DNA from: Medicago truncatula
Taxonomy: Eukaryota; Streptophyta; Magnoliopsida; Fabales; Fabaceae
Assembly: GCF_003473485.1 (NCBI RefSeq)
Contig: NC_053042.1
Coordinates: 52,663,762 to 52,727,761, forward strand
DNA: 64,000 bases
Reading direction: 5' to 3'
Both the position numbers and the translations under genes were made by a program. Below, one piece after another: positions 43,919-55,665 of the stretch (the stretch's first letter is position 1; every line of letters starts with the position of its first letter). The notes beneath the pieces are model-generated. The model was given only the letters and a program-made list of their open reading frames with translations. It was not told the origin of the DNA and made no database searches.

Positions 43919-45371
43919 AAAAAGTGTAATTTTGCCTTATTTTTTTATAAAGATGAACGGAATTAACTTAATTATTAGTTTTTTAAGACGGTATTAATTC
44001 CAATAAAATTTTATAAATTTTAATTTTAAAAATAATAGCAGAATGTTCCTTCAAAAAAAAAAAAAAAAATAGCAGAATGTAACATCTTTTAAATTTTTAC
44101 ATATTTAGTTTTGAACAAATGTTATAACTTTTTTTAAAAGTATAAAATGAGATTAATTACTTTTTAAGGGATGTAAACTAATTTTGTATACTTTTTTTGA
44201 AGGAATAATTTTTTATATTTTTTAGGGGAATATTTTTGTATACTTTTTGTTTTTTGAGAGGAATAATTTTATGTACTTTTTTTGAAAGAAATTTGTATAC
44301 TTTTATTCTTAAACAAAACATATAAAAATAATTTGTAAAATGCTTAAAAATGCCTTAAGACATTGATCGAAAGGATAAAAATAATTGTATATTAAAAAAT
44401 AGTGAAAAGTTATAAACTTATGTTTTTAAAAGTTAAAATATCATTGAATCTAATATATATATCTACTACTTTTCATTTCATTAACAAATTCTATAACCCA
44501 AATAATTTTTGGGGAGAAATTATGGCGTAGGACATGGCACCACTGTGAAATTCCACGGTGCCAGACTGACATCTCCATTATGGCCCACCACTCATATTAT
44601 CCTTTTTTGTCCTATTACTTTCAATTTACCAGTGATTTTTTTACTTTTTGAGAATTTACTCGTCATCTTTTATCGTTTTATAATCACAAAATGATGGCTA
44701 CATTGAGTTAAATAACGAAAATCAATCTCTGTCTTTACAATATCTTTATCTTAAGATTTCAAGCATGTATATGGACATAACTAGTTATTCCACAATTTGC
44801 AAATAAATAGCGTCACTTCATCTAAAAGAAGATAAAAAAGTAAGTGAGTCCACATCAACATAACCAATCAAACTACTTTACTTTCTCTCACCACTAACCT
44901 AACACAACACAAGTGTATGTGAATGTGATTGTCGGTAAAGTACCTAAATTGGATACTTTACAATAACAAATTTATTGTTCATAAAAATAACATTTTGCAT
45001 TGCAATAGAACACAAAATTAGTCAACAAAAGAAGCACACACACATAATCCAAAGCATTATTATTGGACCAAAATTAAAGTGAATAACACGTAATTTGCGC
45101 TTAATTAAAATGACACCCGCGTTTTTAGTTTTGTTCTTTGTAGTTTGATTAGATCTTTATCACTACACACATTACTACCACCCCACACCCATGTGACTTT
45201 TATAATTTCTACATGTTCACATTAATCTCTAAATTTCCGTTCTTCACTTTCTTAGATCATATAGGTATATGTGTAAGTAACCTCAAAATAAAGCACAAAA
45301 GTGAAGAAAATTGGGTTCATAGAGTCTAAAATGGTGCTGTTGAAGTGAGTTTTTTGTTGCAAGAATCCACA
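43919..45371. other. Intergenic DNA and 5' flank of the membrane-protein gene
   Basis: AT-rich sequence with repeated TTTTTGTATACTTTTT-like phrases at about 44180-44300. The final ~120 bp is probably 5' UTR and contains a five-codon upstream frame, ATG at 45331 to TGA, which could lower translation. Confidence 0.5.
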
Positions 45372-48300
45372 ATGAAGGCTCATTCCTTCAATGGGTTTTC
45401 GTTTTTCTTGTTCATTTTTGTTTTTTTACTGTTTTTGAGCTCGATTTCAGCTTTATCTTCAACTGGGTCGATTGATCACCACATCAAGTTTATCATAGGT
45501 TTGTGTTTCTCATTCATTATTATTTCTGATTTTCTGTGATGGGTTTGGTTTAGATCTTTTAAATCTTAGGGCTTTTGTTGTTGGGTTTCTAAAAATTTTC
45601 ATTTTTTATTGTTAATTGCACTAATGAAATTTTTGATGCCTTTCATTTCTATGATATTGTTGGATTATTATTCGGGTTTTGGTTGATCTTTTTGATATGT
45701 GATTTCTTTGTTTGATTCCACTTTTTCAGGAGGAAGAGGAGTGAATATAGGTTCATGGCAAAATGAAGTTACACAAGTGGCTCCAGCACCAGGGCCACTA
45801 GGTGATAATACTCTTATTCTGGCGGCAAATAGGACCAATAGACCTGATTTTCTTCGAGGATTTCATCGTTATCACGGTGGTTGGGATATTTCAGATCGGC
45901 ATTATTGGGCTGTAAGTGCTATGGTTCCTTTGTTTATCATCATTTTTCTAGAATGGATAGATGGTTTACTATGTTCTCAGGGCTAATTCTACTGTGAGAT
46001 ATGAAATTCCAGCATGATGTCTTAGATTTGTTATTGAGCACCATACATAGTCTATGGATCATTGCTGAATTTAATTGGAAAATGGCGAATGCTCTCACTC
46101 AACATGTTTTAACTGTATGTCTGCTTGTATGATATCTGTATTGTCTATACTGGATTGAATGTTACAGGAAATGTGATATAATGGTGAGTTTTGAAACTGA
46201 TGAATACATGATGTTTACGTCGATCGTAGTTTGTATGTATGCATAATTACCATCGTTATTGTTCTTTGTGCAATGAAATCATGGCCATATTGCTGCATAA
46301 TTGACATCTGAACTCTGAAGATGTACATACTCCCTCGGCCTTAAATATAAGCAAAAAAAAGTAAATGTATTTAGTCCAAATATTTAAGGCTAGAGGGATT
46401 ATATACCCTTCTCTGTTTTTCTGTCTTTAGCTATAAGTTTCATTTTGTTTTCTTTATTTTTGTTCTCCTTGAAAATATAAGCAAAAAAGTACATGTATTT
46501 AGTCCAAGTATTTAAGGCTAGAGGGATTATATACCTTCTCTGTCTTTCTATCTTTAGCTATAAGTTTCATTTTGTCTTCTTTATTTTTGTTCTTGAAAAT
46601 ATGTCCTGTCGAGTTATAAGTTAATTGTTCTGTTATTTTGTTCTCGAGTTAGAAAATTGGTGTTTTCTGACTTAAATCAACTGTTATATTTGCAGTCGGT
46701 TGGATTCACCGGTGCCACGGGTTTCATTCTTGCCGTCTTATGGTTCGTCTCATTTGGCTTGGCACTTGTGATTCATCTATGCTGTGGATGGGGGATTAAC
46801 ATAAAGGACAAAGGATCCAATCGTTCACAAAGGATTTGTCTTATATTGCTTTTAATATTCACCTTTGCTGCATCGTAAGACCTTTTACTTCATTCTAATG
46901 TTCAGCTTTTTATCTTCTACTTTGGATGCTTAATTCAGATTTTTATCTTCTTCTTTGGATGCTTAATTTGCTAAAAAATACCCCCCTCTCCTTTCATCAT
47001 AGATATAAAAAGCATGATATATAATCACTCTGTTTTCATGGTTAGTTATCACTTATCAGGCATTTTTCTCAATTTGTAATTGAAACTCTATTTACATGTC
47101 GGGGATGTTTATAATAGTTTTCCATGACTGAATTGCAAAGGATGCTAGTTTGATTAAAACATCATTTATTGATTTAGAATTTTGAGAAATGGTTTTCATG
47201 CTGCTCAAGTTAAATTTCTGGATATGCTAGCTCAATGTTTTATTCGTCAGAAATATATATGTCGGTAATAACATGTTGCAATCTCTCAATCACACAGGAC
47301 TGGATGTATTCTCCTTTCTGTTGGGCAGGATAAGTTTCACGGCGAGGCCTTGGATACCCTCCATTTTTTTGTCAATCAATCAGACTATACGGTGCAGACT
47401 CTAAGAAATGTCACAGAATATCTCTCCCTTGCAAAAACCATAAACGTCAACCAGATACTTCTTCCATCTGATGTCCTGGATGGTATTGATAAGTTGAATG
47501 TGGAACTAAACACTGCAGCGGATACAATTTCTGAAACAACAGATGAAAATTCCGTTAAAATTAGAAGATTATTCAATTACGTGTATGCAGTCGTAAAACC
47601 TTGACCTCTAAATTCTGCATATTTTGTACCATCATAGTATGATGCTAAACTCTGCATATTTTGCAGGCGCACGGCCTTGTTTGTTATGGCAGGAGTAATT
47701 TTTCTCTTGGCTCTAACTGGACTAGGTGTGTGTTGATCATAACTTCTTGAATTGAGCTAATTTTATTTTTATATCTGAGAATTCTTGTTTATAATGACAT
47801 CCTTTTAATTATTTTATTTTTGGCAGTCCTGTCTCTCCTTGGATATCAACATGCAATCATCTTGTAAGTAATGTTTGCTGTCTATTGACACGAACTTTGC
47901 TATGCCTAGCTATCTGAATGATCCTTTTTTTTATATTTTTAGACTGATTTAAAAATGTTCTGCAGATTTGTTATCACTGGATGGTTACTGGTTGCAACCA
48001 CATTCATTCTTTGCGGAGTGTTCATGATACTTAATAAGTAAGCAAGCCATTATATCTAACAGATTTCAGTTTTAATATATTGATCTGAACTTAACCCATA
48101 ACAAAACCTGAAATGAACCAGTTGTCTTGAATTGAGATCCAATTATCTTTAAATTTTTATTTTTTTGTCTTTATGGTCAAAAAGGTCATAGTAACAACTT
48201 AACCTGATATGAATAAATTAATTCTATTATAGTACAATTTCTGATACCTGCATGGCTATGGGAGAATGGGTGGAAAATCCACACAGAGAATCTGCTCTTA

Positions 48301-49530
48301 GCGACGTCCTTCCATGCGTTGATCAAAGAACCACAAACAAAACACTTTTTCAAAGCAAACAAGTCGTCACCAATATTGCAAATATTGTCAACACTGTCAT
48401 CTATACTACTGCAAACGTAAATGCAACAAAAGGTCATCCAGGTTTTTACAATCAGTCTGGGCCTCCAATGCCGCCACTATGCTATCCCTTTGACGATCAA
48501 TTTCGAGAACGCCAATGTACAAATCAAGAAGTTTCATCTGCCAATGCTTCAATGGTATTATTTTCTTGCCTTAACTTTATATATCAAGCTTTGCTAGATG
48601 GTGATTTTTGATAGGCTTTCCCCCTCCCTCCCCGCCATCCAAACAAACTTGAGTATGTGTGTTTGTGACAGAAAGAAATATTAGTTCTATCTGTAATTTA
48701 TAATGAGTGATTGGTTGATCAAATAGGGCCTTCAGCCAAAATTCAAATGGGTTTTCACTTGTATTCAACCAGGTGAACCGAATGTTGCACGGTGGTTAGT
48801 CTCAAAGTTTCTTATCTTGTATTTGTGCGTGTGTTAGACATGACCTACCGGCATTTAAAACATTGACTTGTTGGTGTTTCTGTATACATGATTGACTCAG
48901 TGTACTATACTTGGTGCTAAATGGCTATAACTGAAAACATATAATAGAAAATTTCTAACTATTTTGATTTGCCAATCAGTTAGCTAAGTAAAAAAATATC
49001 AACATAGGGATATTGGATTGAAAGAATAATCTCTAAATTTTGTTCATGGTTTCGGTCCGTGAATCATAAAAGGAGGATCTCATTATATTCATTTTGTTTA
49101 AATTTTTCAGGTTTGGGAGAATTATGTATGCGAGGTTTCTGAATCGGGTATTTGCACTACAGTTGGCAGGGTGACCCCAGAGATTTACTCGCAGTTAGCA
49201 GCTGCAGCTAACGAAAGCTATGCATTAGAACATTATGCTCCACTTTTACTTAGCCTTCAGAATTGCAATTTTGTCAGGGATGCATTTACAGGAATCACTA
49301 CAAATTACTGTCCTCCATTAAAGCATTACCTTTATATCATTAATGTAGGACTTGGCCTCATTTCAGTTGGTGTTCTGCTTTGCCTTGTTCTATGGATACT
49401 CTATGCAAACCGCCCCCAAAGGGGAGAAGTGTTTGTGATGCTATCCTTAAAAGAAAAAATAAAGAGCAGATTTAACAAGAACCACCAGAGCACAAATTTA
49501 GCAGTGCCAAATGCAGGCAGTGAAGTATAG
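45372..49530 (+). CDS. Plant multi-pass membrane protein of unknown function, nine exons, 560 aa
   Basis: All junctions are GT-AG and keep one frame: 45372-45498, 45730-45911, 46696-46874, 47298-47582, 47667-47725, 47827-47863, 47966-48037, 48233-48554, 49111-49530. The start is the ATG at 45372; the frame reaches further upstream only through a GTG. A signal peptide (about 1-30) is followed by a short GRGVNIGSWQ segment. A hydrophobic segment (about 110-133) and another (about 150-170) come next. An extracellular-looking loop, a long hydrophobic pair (about 260-312), a cysteine-rich loop with several N-glycosylation sites and a last helix (about 495-522) before a basic tail complete it. It resembles the Arabidopsis At2g12400/At2g25270/At1g80540 family, whose layout recalls tweety or prominin proteins. 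The biochemical role is not known. It converges on the FLA gene. Confidence 0.88.
46330..46400. mobile_element. Tiny Stowaway-like MITE in intron 2
   Basis: TA|CTCCCTCGGCCTTAAATAT at the left and ATATTTAAGGCTAGAGGGA at the right are inverted copies, as in Tc1/mariner-derived Stowaway elements that insert at TA. Confidence 0.55.
46343..46601. repeat. 130-bp tandem duplication in intron 2
   Basis: The block from AAATATAAGCAAAAAA through AGCTATAAGTTTCATTTTGT is repeated with an offset of 130 bp and only a few differences. It lies within the second intron and includes part of the Stowaway-like sequence. Confidence 0.85.
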
Positions 49531-50053
49531 ATTGTAAAATAGAAAAAATTATCGATAAAGAAGCAACCTATTATTGTTTTACTGTACTCTATATACTAAA
49601 AGGAAGAAACAAAGGTGGAGCGAAGCTGCCGCCTGAGTTCATAGACAATAGCAAAGCTAGTGTACTACATATTTTGCCCGTGTATATGTAAATACTCATC
49701 GTTTTCATTTTTACATCGCCAATATAGATATATAAATGAGTAATGTTTTGTTCACATTTTTTTACACCAAGATACAGAAAGATAAACCAAGGAAAAGATA
49801 GGTATCACAGGGTATGCTATGGAAAAATTATTGCCAAAAAAAATGAGTATAACAATATAAACTGAAAGTAATAGAACAAATAATCTGAGATTGCAAGCTA
49901 CAATGTTCAACCTTGCACATATTATTCATTTCAACAAGGTATATCTAAACAATCAAAGAAATGTTTCATTTTAAATCACTATACTGATCATAGCAGAAAC
50001 ATATACAGTAATGAAAAATTGACAGAAACAGATAGGAGCACTTGGAAACAACT
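49531..50053. other. 3' UTRs of two convergent genes
   Basis: About 520 bp separate the stop codons of the membrane-protein gene (+) and the FLA gene (-). No further gene is seen; both 3' UTRs probably occupy it. Confidence 0.6.
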
Positions 50054-51076
50054 TCAAAATTCACCAGGATCAAACAGATTCTGATCTCCATCGGAGGAAA
50101 CAGCAGGATCCACAACTGCACTAGTATCATCTTGCACTGCATTGGCAAGAACATCAGTCACACCATGAACAACAAGCCTATCATTGAAGAACACATCCGG
50201 AAAGAATACCGGCACGCCGTTAAGAATCAAAACGCCACCGGATCTTGTAATATTGATACTAAACCCTTCCAAAAACGTCGGCAACTGCGTACCGTCACCA
50301 AAATCCACCAGATCGTTCCATAGAAACTTGCAAGGCACCACATGTCGACGAAAGAATGAAGGATAGTCTTCGAAATCACCGATGCGGTTCATCACCATCT
50401 CATCCGTGGGAGCAAACACCGTAATTCCATTCTGGTTTATATTACCGGAGAGTTGCATACCGAGAAACGAAGCCATAACAGAATAACCGCTAGTTTTTAG
50501 GGTTTTCACAGCTTGTTCAAACGAACCTGATGAGTTCACAGTGCGATTCAACGCAGAACACGATGAATTGGAATATGAATTAGGTTTCCTACTAGGACCA
50601 GTGTACTGAAAATTAGGATCGAAAAATCTATCGATTCCGTAAACAAGAAGAACTCCGTCGTCGTAGATCGGCGTTCCGTTGATCTTGATATTGTTAACAG
50701 AGGTCACGCGATCGGAGAATGATGTAGTGACGGTTAGCGACTGACCGGTAAGCATCGTCGGAAGCTTAGCGCCGGCGGGAAGACGGCGTAAGCTTTGCTG
50801 CGGAAGCGGTAACATGACGAAGTGGAAACGAAGAAGATCGAGTGAAGGTTGACCGGATTTCTTGAACGCGGAATCGGAGGGAGCAAAGACGGTGGCGGAG
50901 TGTGACTGTTCCAGAAGAGATTCGGCGACGATTTCGAGAGTTAGGGACATGGAGACGAAGCCTGAATCGAGGAGAATGTCTGCGGCGTCGAAAATGGTTT
51001 CGCGAGGAAGAGCGGTGACGGAGAAAGAAAAGAAGAAGATAATGAAAGACGAAGCAAGAAAGAGTGAAGACGCCAT
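50054..51076 (-). CDS. Fasciclin-like arabinogalactan protein, FLA20/21-like, 340 aa
   Basis: A signal peptide (about residues 1-23, with an FFFSFSV core ending near VTA) directs it to the secretory path and cell wall. Two FAS1 domains follow, about 28-150 and 185-320, each with the H1/H2-like stretches (ATVFAPSDSAF and ITVFAPTDEMV) and a closing VYGIDRF or VHGVTDV. Several NxS/T sites are present. The Pro/Ala-rich AG-glycan region is short, and the C-terminus ends acidic (LFDPGEF) without a hydrophobic GPI signal, which fits the FLA19/20/21 group rather than GPI-anchored FLAs. The start at 51076 is chosen because it puts the signal peptide first; an upstream in-frame ATG at 51205 would bury it behind 43 residues. 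Single exon. The name comes from overall likeness. Confidence 0.9.
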   Translation of the reverse strand: MASSLFLASSFIIFFFSFSVTALPRETIFDAADILLDSGFVSMSLTLEIVAESLLEQSHSATVFAPSDSAFKKSGQPSLDLLRFHFVMLPLPQQSLRRLPAGAKLPTMLTGQSLTVTTSFSDRVTSVNNIKINGTPIYDDGVLLVYGIDRFFDPNFQYTGPSRKPNSYSNSSCSALNRTVNSSGSFEQAVKTLKTSGYSVMASFLGMQLSGNINQNGITVFAPTDEMVMNRIGDFEDYPSFFRRHVVPCKFLWNDLVDFGDGTQLPTFLEGFSINITRSGGVLILNGVPVFFPDVFFNDRLVVHGVTDVLANAVQDDTSAVVDPAVSSDGDQNLFDPGEF

Positions 51077-51291
51077 TGTTGGAGCTTGAGATTTAGCGGG
51101 AAATGAAAGATTTAAACGTGGCGTTCTTTTATTGGAGTTGATGATGAAGTTTGTTGAAGAAATCGTTACTCCTTTCCATTCAAAAAGACAGAAACACCCC
51201 TTCAATATAAGAGAAGACTATTGTTATCTTGGACTTGGAGTGATATCTTTTCGTTGATGATGAAGTTTGTCATTATTTTTTAACTTCTCAC
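51077..51291. promoter_or_regulatory. FLA promoter/5' UTR region
   Basis: Upstream of the minus-strand FLA gene. No specific element was recognised with confidence. Confidence 0.4.
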
Positions 51292-51480
51292 CAAATGATT
51301 CGTTATAGAAATATATACATGATTTGTTATAGAAATAAATGTTATTTATCATAGAAATATGTATGATTTGTTGTAGAAATATATATAATCTGTTATAGAA
51401 ATATGTATGATTTGTTGTAGAAATATCTGTCATTTGTTATAAAAATATATACATGATTTGTTGTAGAAATATATGTCATT
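51292..51480. repeat. Minisatellite, ~22-28 bp unit
   Basis: Variants of ATTTGTTRTAGAAATATATA with TGTATG or ACATG joiners recur about eight times. The units differ in length and sequence, so it is old. It is located within 400 bp upstream of the FLA start. Confidence 0.85.
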
Positions 51481-52142
51481 AATTTTTTTATTATTTTCGC
51501 GCAAAAATTTCACATTAAATAAACTTCAACAAAAATTAAATGGCTAACATAGTTCAATTATGAAGTTTATTATTTTTTAATTTTTTTTAGTTTGAACGTC
51601 AATACATTATTAAGAAGTATAAGTCATCCTTTATTAAACCGGGGGAAATATAAGATATCATAACTCACTAAATATCGACCGAATATAACTAATCATGATT
51701 TTGAATGTTATTAACATAGTATTTTTTTTTACAAAAGATGAAAAAACTCAGACCGTAATTAACCTATATTAATCGTCCAAACTAATTCAATATATATGAT
51801 TTTAAGGTATTTTTTCTTCAAAAAAATTGGGAAAATTCTAATAATTATTTTATAAAATTCATCAACGTGATTTGAACTCGTACTTTTAGATTAGAGGGCT
51901 AAGTTCTAATTATTGAAGGGTAGGTATTCAAATATAAATAATATTTATTATTAATCATAATTTGTGTTCAAATATACATTTGAAAATCGTTGTTTTATTT
52001 TGAAGGATTGAAAAACGTTGTTGATGACCGTTGAAAAGACTTAGTTTATTAATAAAAGAAAAACTTGGTTTAATTTATTGGGCTCTTTTATGCATTTTTT
52101 TATTTGGGCTTATGCATGCCAATTTTCGGAGTGTTTTTCTCT
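51481..52142. other. Intergenic DNA, no gene seen
   Basis: AT-rich sequence; nothing supported. Confidence 0.5.
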
Positions 52143-52202
52143 GAATTCTGCTCTGTATTTAAATGGTTTCGCTCATTCCCAAAGTAAAACACATTTTTAC
52201 AC

Positions 52203-52432
52203 CTTACGCAACTTAACACGCGCTAGTGCAAATTGGAACGTGACTTAAGACAGGTAGCCTGACTTAAGTCACGCTAGTGCAAAATTAAACGCAACTTAAG
52301 TCACGTTGCTTGACTTAAGTCACGCTAGTTATGTCTCTGGTACAAAGCATGCACCAAAAACTTCAATGAGTAGCGTGAGTTAAGTCACGCTAGTTTTAAC
52401 ACTACGTGAGTTAACTCACGTTGGTGCTTCTG
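52203..52432. repeat. Subterminal palindromes, left side of element 2
   Basis: At least five related motifs occur: CGTGACTTAAGACAGG, CTGACTTAAGTCACGCTAG, CGCAACTTAAGTCACG, TTGACTTAAGTCACGCTAG, GCGTGAGTTAAGTCACGC and ACGTGAGTTAACTCACGT. The common core is GA(C/G)TTAA(G/C)TCACG. Confidence 0.85.
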
Positions 52433-53770
52433 CTATGCACGCTGCAGACCAGACTGGCAGTGGCAATGGCAGTAGCTGCTGCCTTTGTTCCTTCATTTCC
52501 TATTTAGTGAACATGCAATTATTCAATAATAATTTTGGTACAGCCATTCATTGATTCAACCAGAACTCATAATTTAGAGAACGAATAATTTTAGAAACAC
52601 AATTTTAACGAAAAATAAGGTAAATGTCATAAATAAGCCCAACCGTGCAAATGTAAAAGTAGTACAACTAAAATGTCAACAAAATAATACAAACATCCAA
52701 AAAGTCATAAAAAAACAAGTCATAAACTAAGACCCTACTGCTGGTCCTGCGGATTATGACTCCTAGACCTCCTCCTCGAACCTGCTGATCGTCAAACACG
52801 CTATAATCGGTCCGGAGGCCCTCTAAGATGTTGAAGAAGAGTGGATTAGAAACCACCTCTGGAATCTGGATCGCATGCTCCACTCTGCCTCTCATGCTGC
52901 TGATGACATGCAATGGGTCGGGAGGATGTCTGGCCCGCTCCTGGTCAATAAGAATATCCTGGTAGACAGGTCTCAGCATGACAATGTCAGGCTCTGGAGC
53001 AGGGTTGACGATGAGAGGATGGGATACATGGTAGAACCACCTAATGTAACTCTCTGAATGCTTCCAAGGCTCGTCCTCCGGGACTTGGCGACTCCTCTGC
53101 TGTTGGGAAACGACATGCAGAGCAAACTCCAAAAAGGCAGCAGACACATTTACTAGGGCAAGAGGCATAACCCTAGTAGGAGGTCGGGGAACCCGCTGAA
53201 CATGTATGTACTGCCTCAGCACCCGCTCCGGCAAGTGACGCACCATCCTTTGTCTGTCAGCCATGATCCATCTGGAGTACCAGCGCACGTCCTGAAAAGG
53301 CGTCACGTCTCGTCGGTGCTCGTACGGCCTCCAGGTGACGTGACAATACTCCATCGAATCCAGCAAGCCTCTGAAGTGGTCAGCATGTTTAAACCCCCTT
53401 TGTGGTCTCCATCTACCCACATATGGGTTATGCCGTTCATACTCTTCAAATTTCTTCATCGACACCACATGTCTGAAGTGACCTATAACCCATCCCTGCA
53501 AAAACAAAGAGACAAATCTATATCAGCACACAGGTGTCATACAAGAAACTATACATTTACGTTTAACTTAAAAAAAGAAGGAAAAATATATTACCGCAAG
53601 CAAGCTCATGTAACCACCAACTGAGCCAACATTTGAGTCTGAGGTAAGATTCAGCTGCTCATACAAGAAAGCAAGTCCCATCGCGCCCCATGACCACGTG
53701 CCTATGTTAGCTAAATCCCGAATCCCAAGCATCCACAGCAGACTAATTGTTTTGTTGTTCTTGTTGGCAA

Positions 53771-53885
53771 AAAGGGTGTAGCCAACCAAGAGCAATAAGA
53801 ACGCCTTGACACAGGTGTGCCTAATACGACTCAGCTTCTGCTCCTCCTCCTCTGAAAGGGTGTAGCCAACCAAGAGCAATAAGAA
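53771..53885. repeat. 31-bp direct repeat inside the PMD exon
   Basis: AAAGGGTGTAGCCAACCAAG plus the next 11 bases occur at 53771-53801 and again, without change, at 53855-53885. The second copy stands where the PMD core motif should be. Confidence 0.92.
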
Positions 53886-54159
53886 GTTGTTGGTCTCCTG
53901 ATGCCATCTCTCAGCCATGGCACACACTAACCCGTGGGAGATGTTCTCGTACCCAGTCAGAAGGAGAGGCCTTAGACCCGATCTATCCACTGGTTTCCAG
54001 AACCAAGGGTTATCATCTACCGGCAACGGAAGGGACAAGGCAGAAAGCTTCAGTTTCCTCCCGTGCGAGATGTCAGTCATCTTACAATCCACTTGCAACT
54101 GAAATACAAAAAAAAAAAAAAAAAAATTAAATATGTAAAATAAAGATGAAATAATAAAC

Positions 54160-54500
54160 TACAAATACACTTAAATACGTAAAATAAACATGACATATTC
54201 TATGTAATTATACTTAAATTAAATAAACATAACATATTCTACGTAAAATAAATTTGACATAATAATAAACTATATATATTCTACGTAAAATAAACTTGAC
54301 ATAATAATAAATTATATATATTCTACGTAACATAAACTTGACAGAATAATAAACTATATATATTCTACGTTAAAAATAAATCAATTATACTTAAATATGT
54401 AATAAGCATGACATATTCTACGTAGTTATACTTAAATTAAATAAACATAACATATTCTACGTAAAGTAAACTTGACATAATAGTAAAATATCATTAAATT
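54160..54500. repeat. Minisatellite in intron 1 of the PMD gene
   Basis: About seven variants of TATTCTACGTAAAATAAACT followed by TGACATAATAATAAACTATA repeat with a period of roughly 40-60 bp. Confidence 0.85.
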
Positions 54501-55549
54501 AAATAAAGCAAATTATACTTACTGATTTATCGTTTCAAAACTTGCATGCCACATGTTTACCGAAGTCCGGTAAAAGAGACAACTCGTAAGGCCCCCCTGG
54601 AAAGCCCCTATCCTCATCCTCCATAACATGCTCTGCATGCTGCTGCTCAGGATGCTGCTGCTGAGGAGGCTCGACATACTGCTGCTCAGGCTGATACCCT
54701 TGGTGATACTCATACCCCTCCTGATACTGATAGCCCGGCTGAAATCCAGACTGCTCCTGATAAGCCTGCTCATGTTGGTACTGTGGCGGGTCCAAAATCT
54801 GGGATGCACCTGTTTGTGACGTCGATCCCCCTGCAGCATCAATAGTAGCAAGACTCGTGGCCCCAAGTCTCCCTCGACCTCGGTCAGGCGGATGGTGTAG
54901 TGCTTGCTTCTCCATCCGTGCACTACTGGTAGGGGCACGCCCCAGCCCTAAAACTGTCATCGCTCTCCTGCTTAGACATATCTGCACAAAAATCAAAAAA
55001 TCTTTAACACATTTGCATCCCACATTATAATACAACAACAACATTATAATCAACAACAATGTCATTTGAATCCATAAACTACCACATTGCAGTCAAATTA
55101 ACTATCATCAACATTAACAAACATAGCTCTAACTAATTACATCATTAACAATCCAAAAAACAAAAAAAAAAATCATTGAAACATTTCATTGAACACGTAG
55201 TGTGCATTTTTCAAACAACTATGTAATCTTACATTTTCTAAACCCTAAACTACCACATTGTACCTTAAACAACATCTAAACAACAATTCTCATGTTAAAT
55301 CATCACTAACAATCATAATCTTTAACAAGCAAGATAATTTTTTAAAAACCTAATAATGTGATTTTTCATAAAAAATTCGAAAATTTAAACCAAAATAATG
55401 CAAAGAAGTAGTATAATAATCACTTACTTGATATTGTGGACGAAATTTGGTTTGAATGGCGCAAAAATGGTGGAATTCGGATTTGAGGGTGAAAATTTCG
55501 TCTTTTGAAAAGTTGAAAAATGGAGGAATGGAGGTCCTGTGTTGCTGGA

Positions 55550-55665
55550 AACTGACTTAAGTAACGTAGCGCATCTTAAGTCACGCTGCGTGACTTAAGT
55601 CACGTTTCTCTTACAACTAGCGCATGTTAATTAACGCTACGCAAGTTAAATTGCGTAGAGGCATT
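55550..55665. repeat. Subterminal palindromes, right side of element 2
   Basis: CTGACTTAAGTAACGTAGCG, CATCTTAAGTCACGCTGCG, GTGACTTAAGTCACG and GCATGTTAATTAACGCTACG lie within 115 bp of each other. Confidence 0.85.

Larger units (their letters stand above)
52668..54960 (-). pseudogene. PMD gene of element 2, three exons, defective
   Basis: On the minus strand exon 1 runs from about 54960 to 54523, exon 2 54098-53595 and exon 3 53495-52668, with GT-AG borders; exons 2 and 3 join in phase. Exon 1 encodes a Q/Y/P-rich linker with a repeated GYQYQEGYEYHQGYQ pattern and is closed by a TGA at 54535-54537 where element 1 has TGG (VW). The natural start is unclear: an ATG at about 54979 is out of frame with the main reading, so a small indel is likely. 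Exon 2 has ERWHQETNNF but then loses the conserved TITLxDV..LLG segment, which is replaced by a second copy of LLLLVGYTL caused by a 31-bp duplication. Exon 3 (275 codons) is fully open, with RMVRHLPERVLRQYIHVQ and ARHPPDPLHVISSMRGRV. Confidence 0.82.

Noticed and set aside
50862..51089. 75-codon plus-strand frame over the FLA gene
   Set aside because: Antisense shadow of the signal peptide and first FAS1 domain.
51292..51480. A CRISPR-like repeat array
   Set aside because: Units are uneven, AT-rich and contiguous without unique spacers; it is a plant minisatellite.
52875..54819. Plus-strand open frames over element 2
   Set aside because: They are complements of the minus-strand PMD exons.
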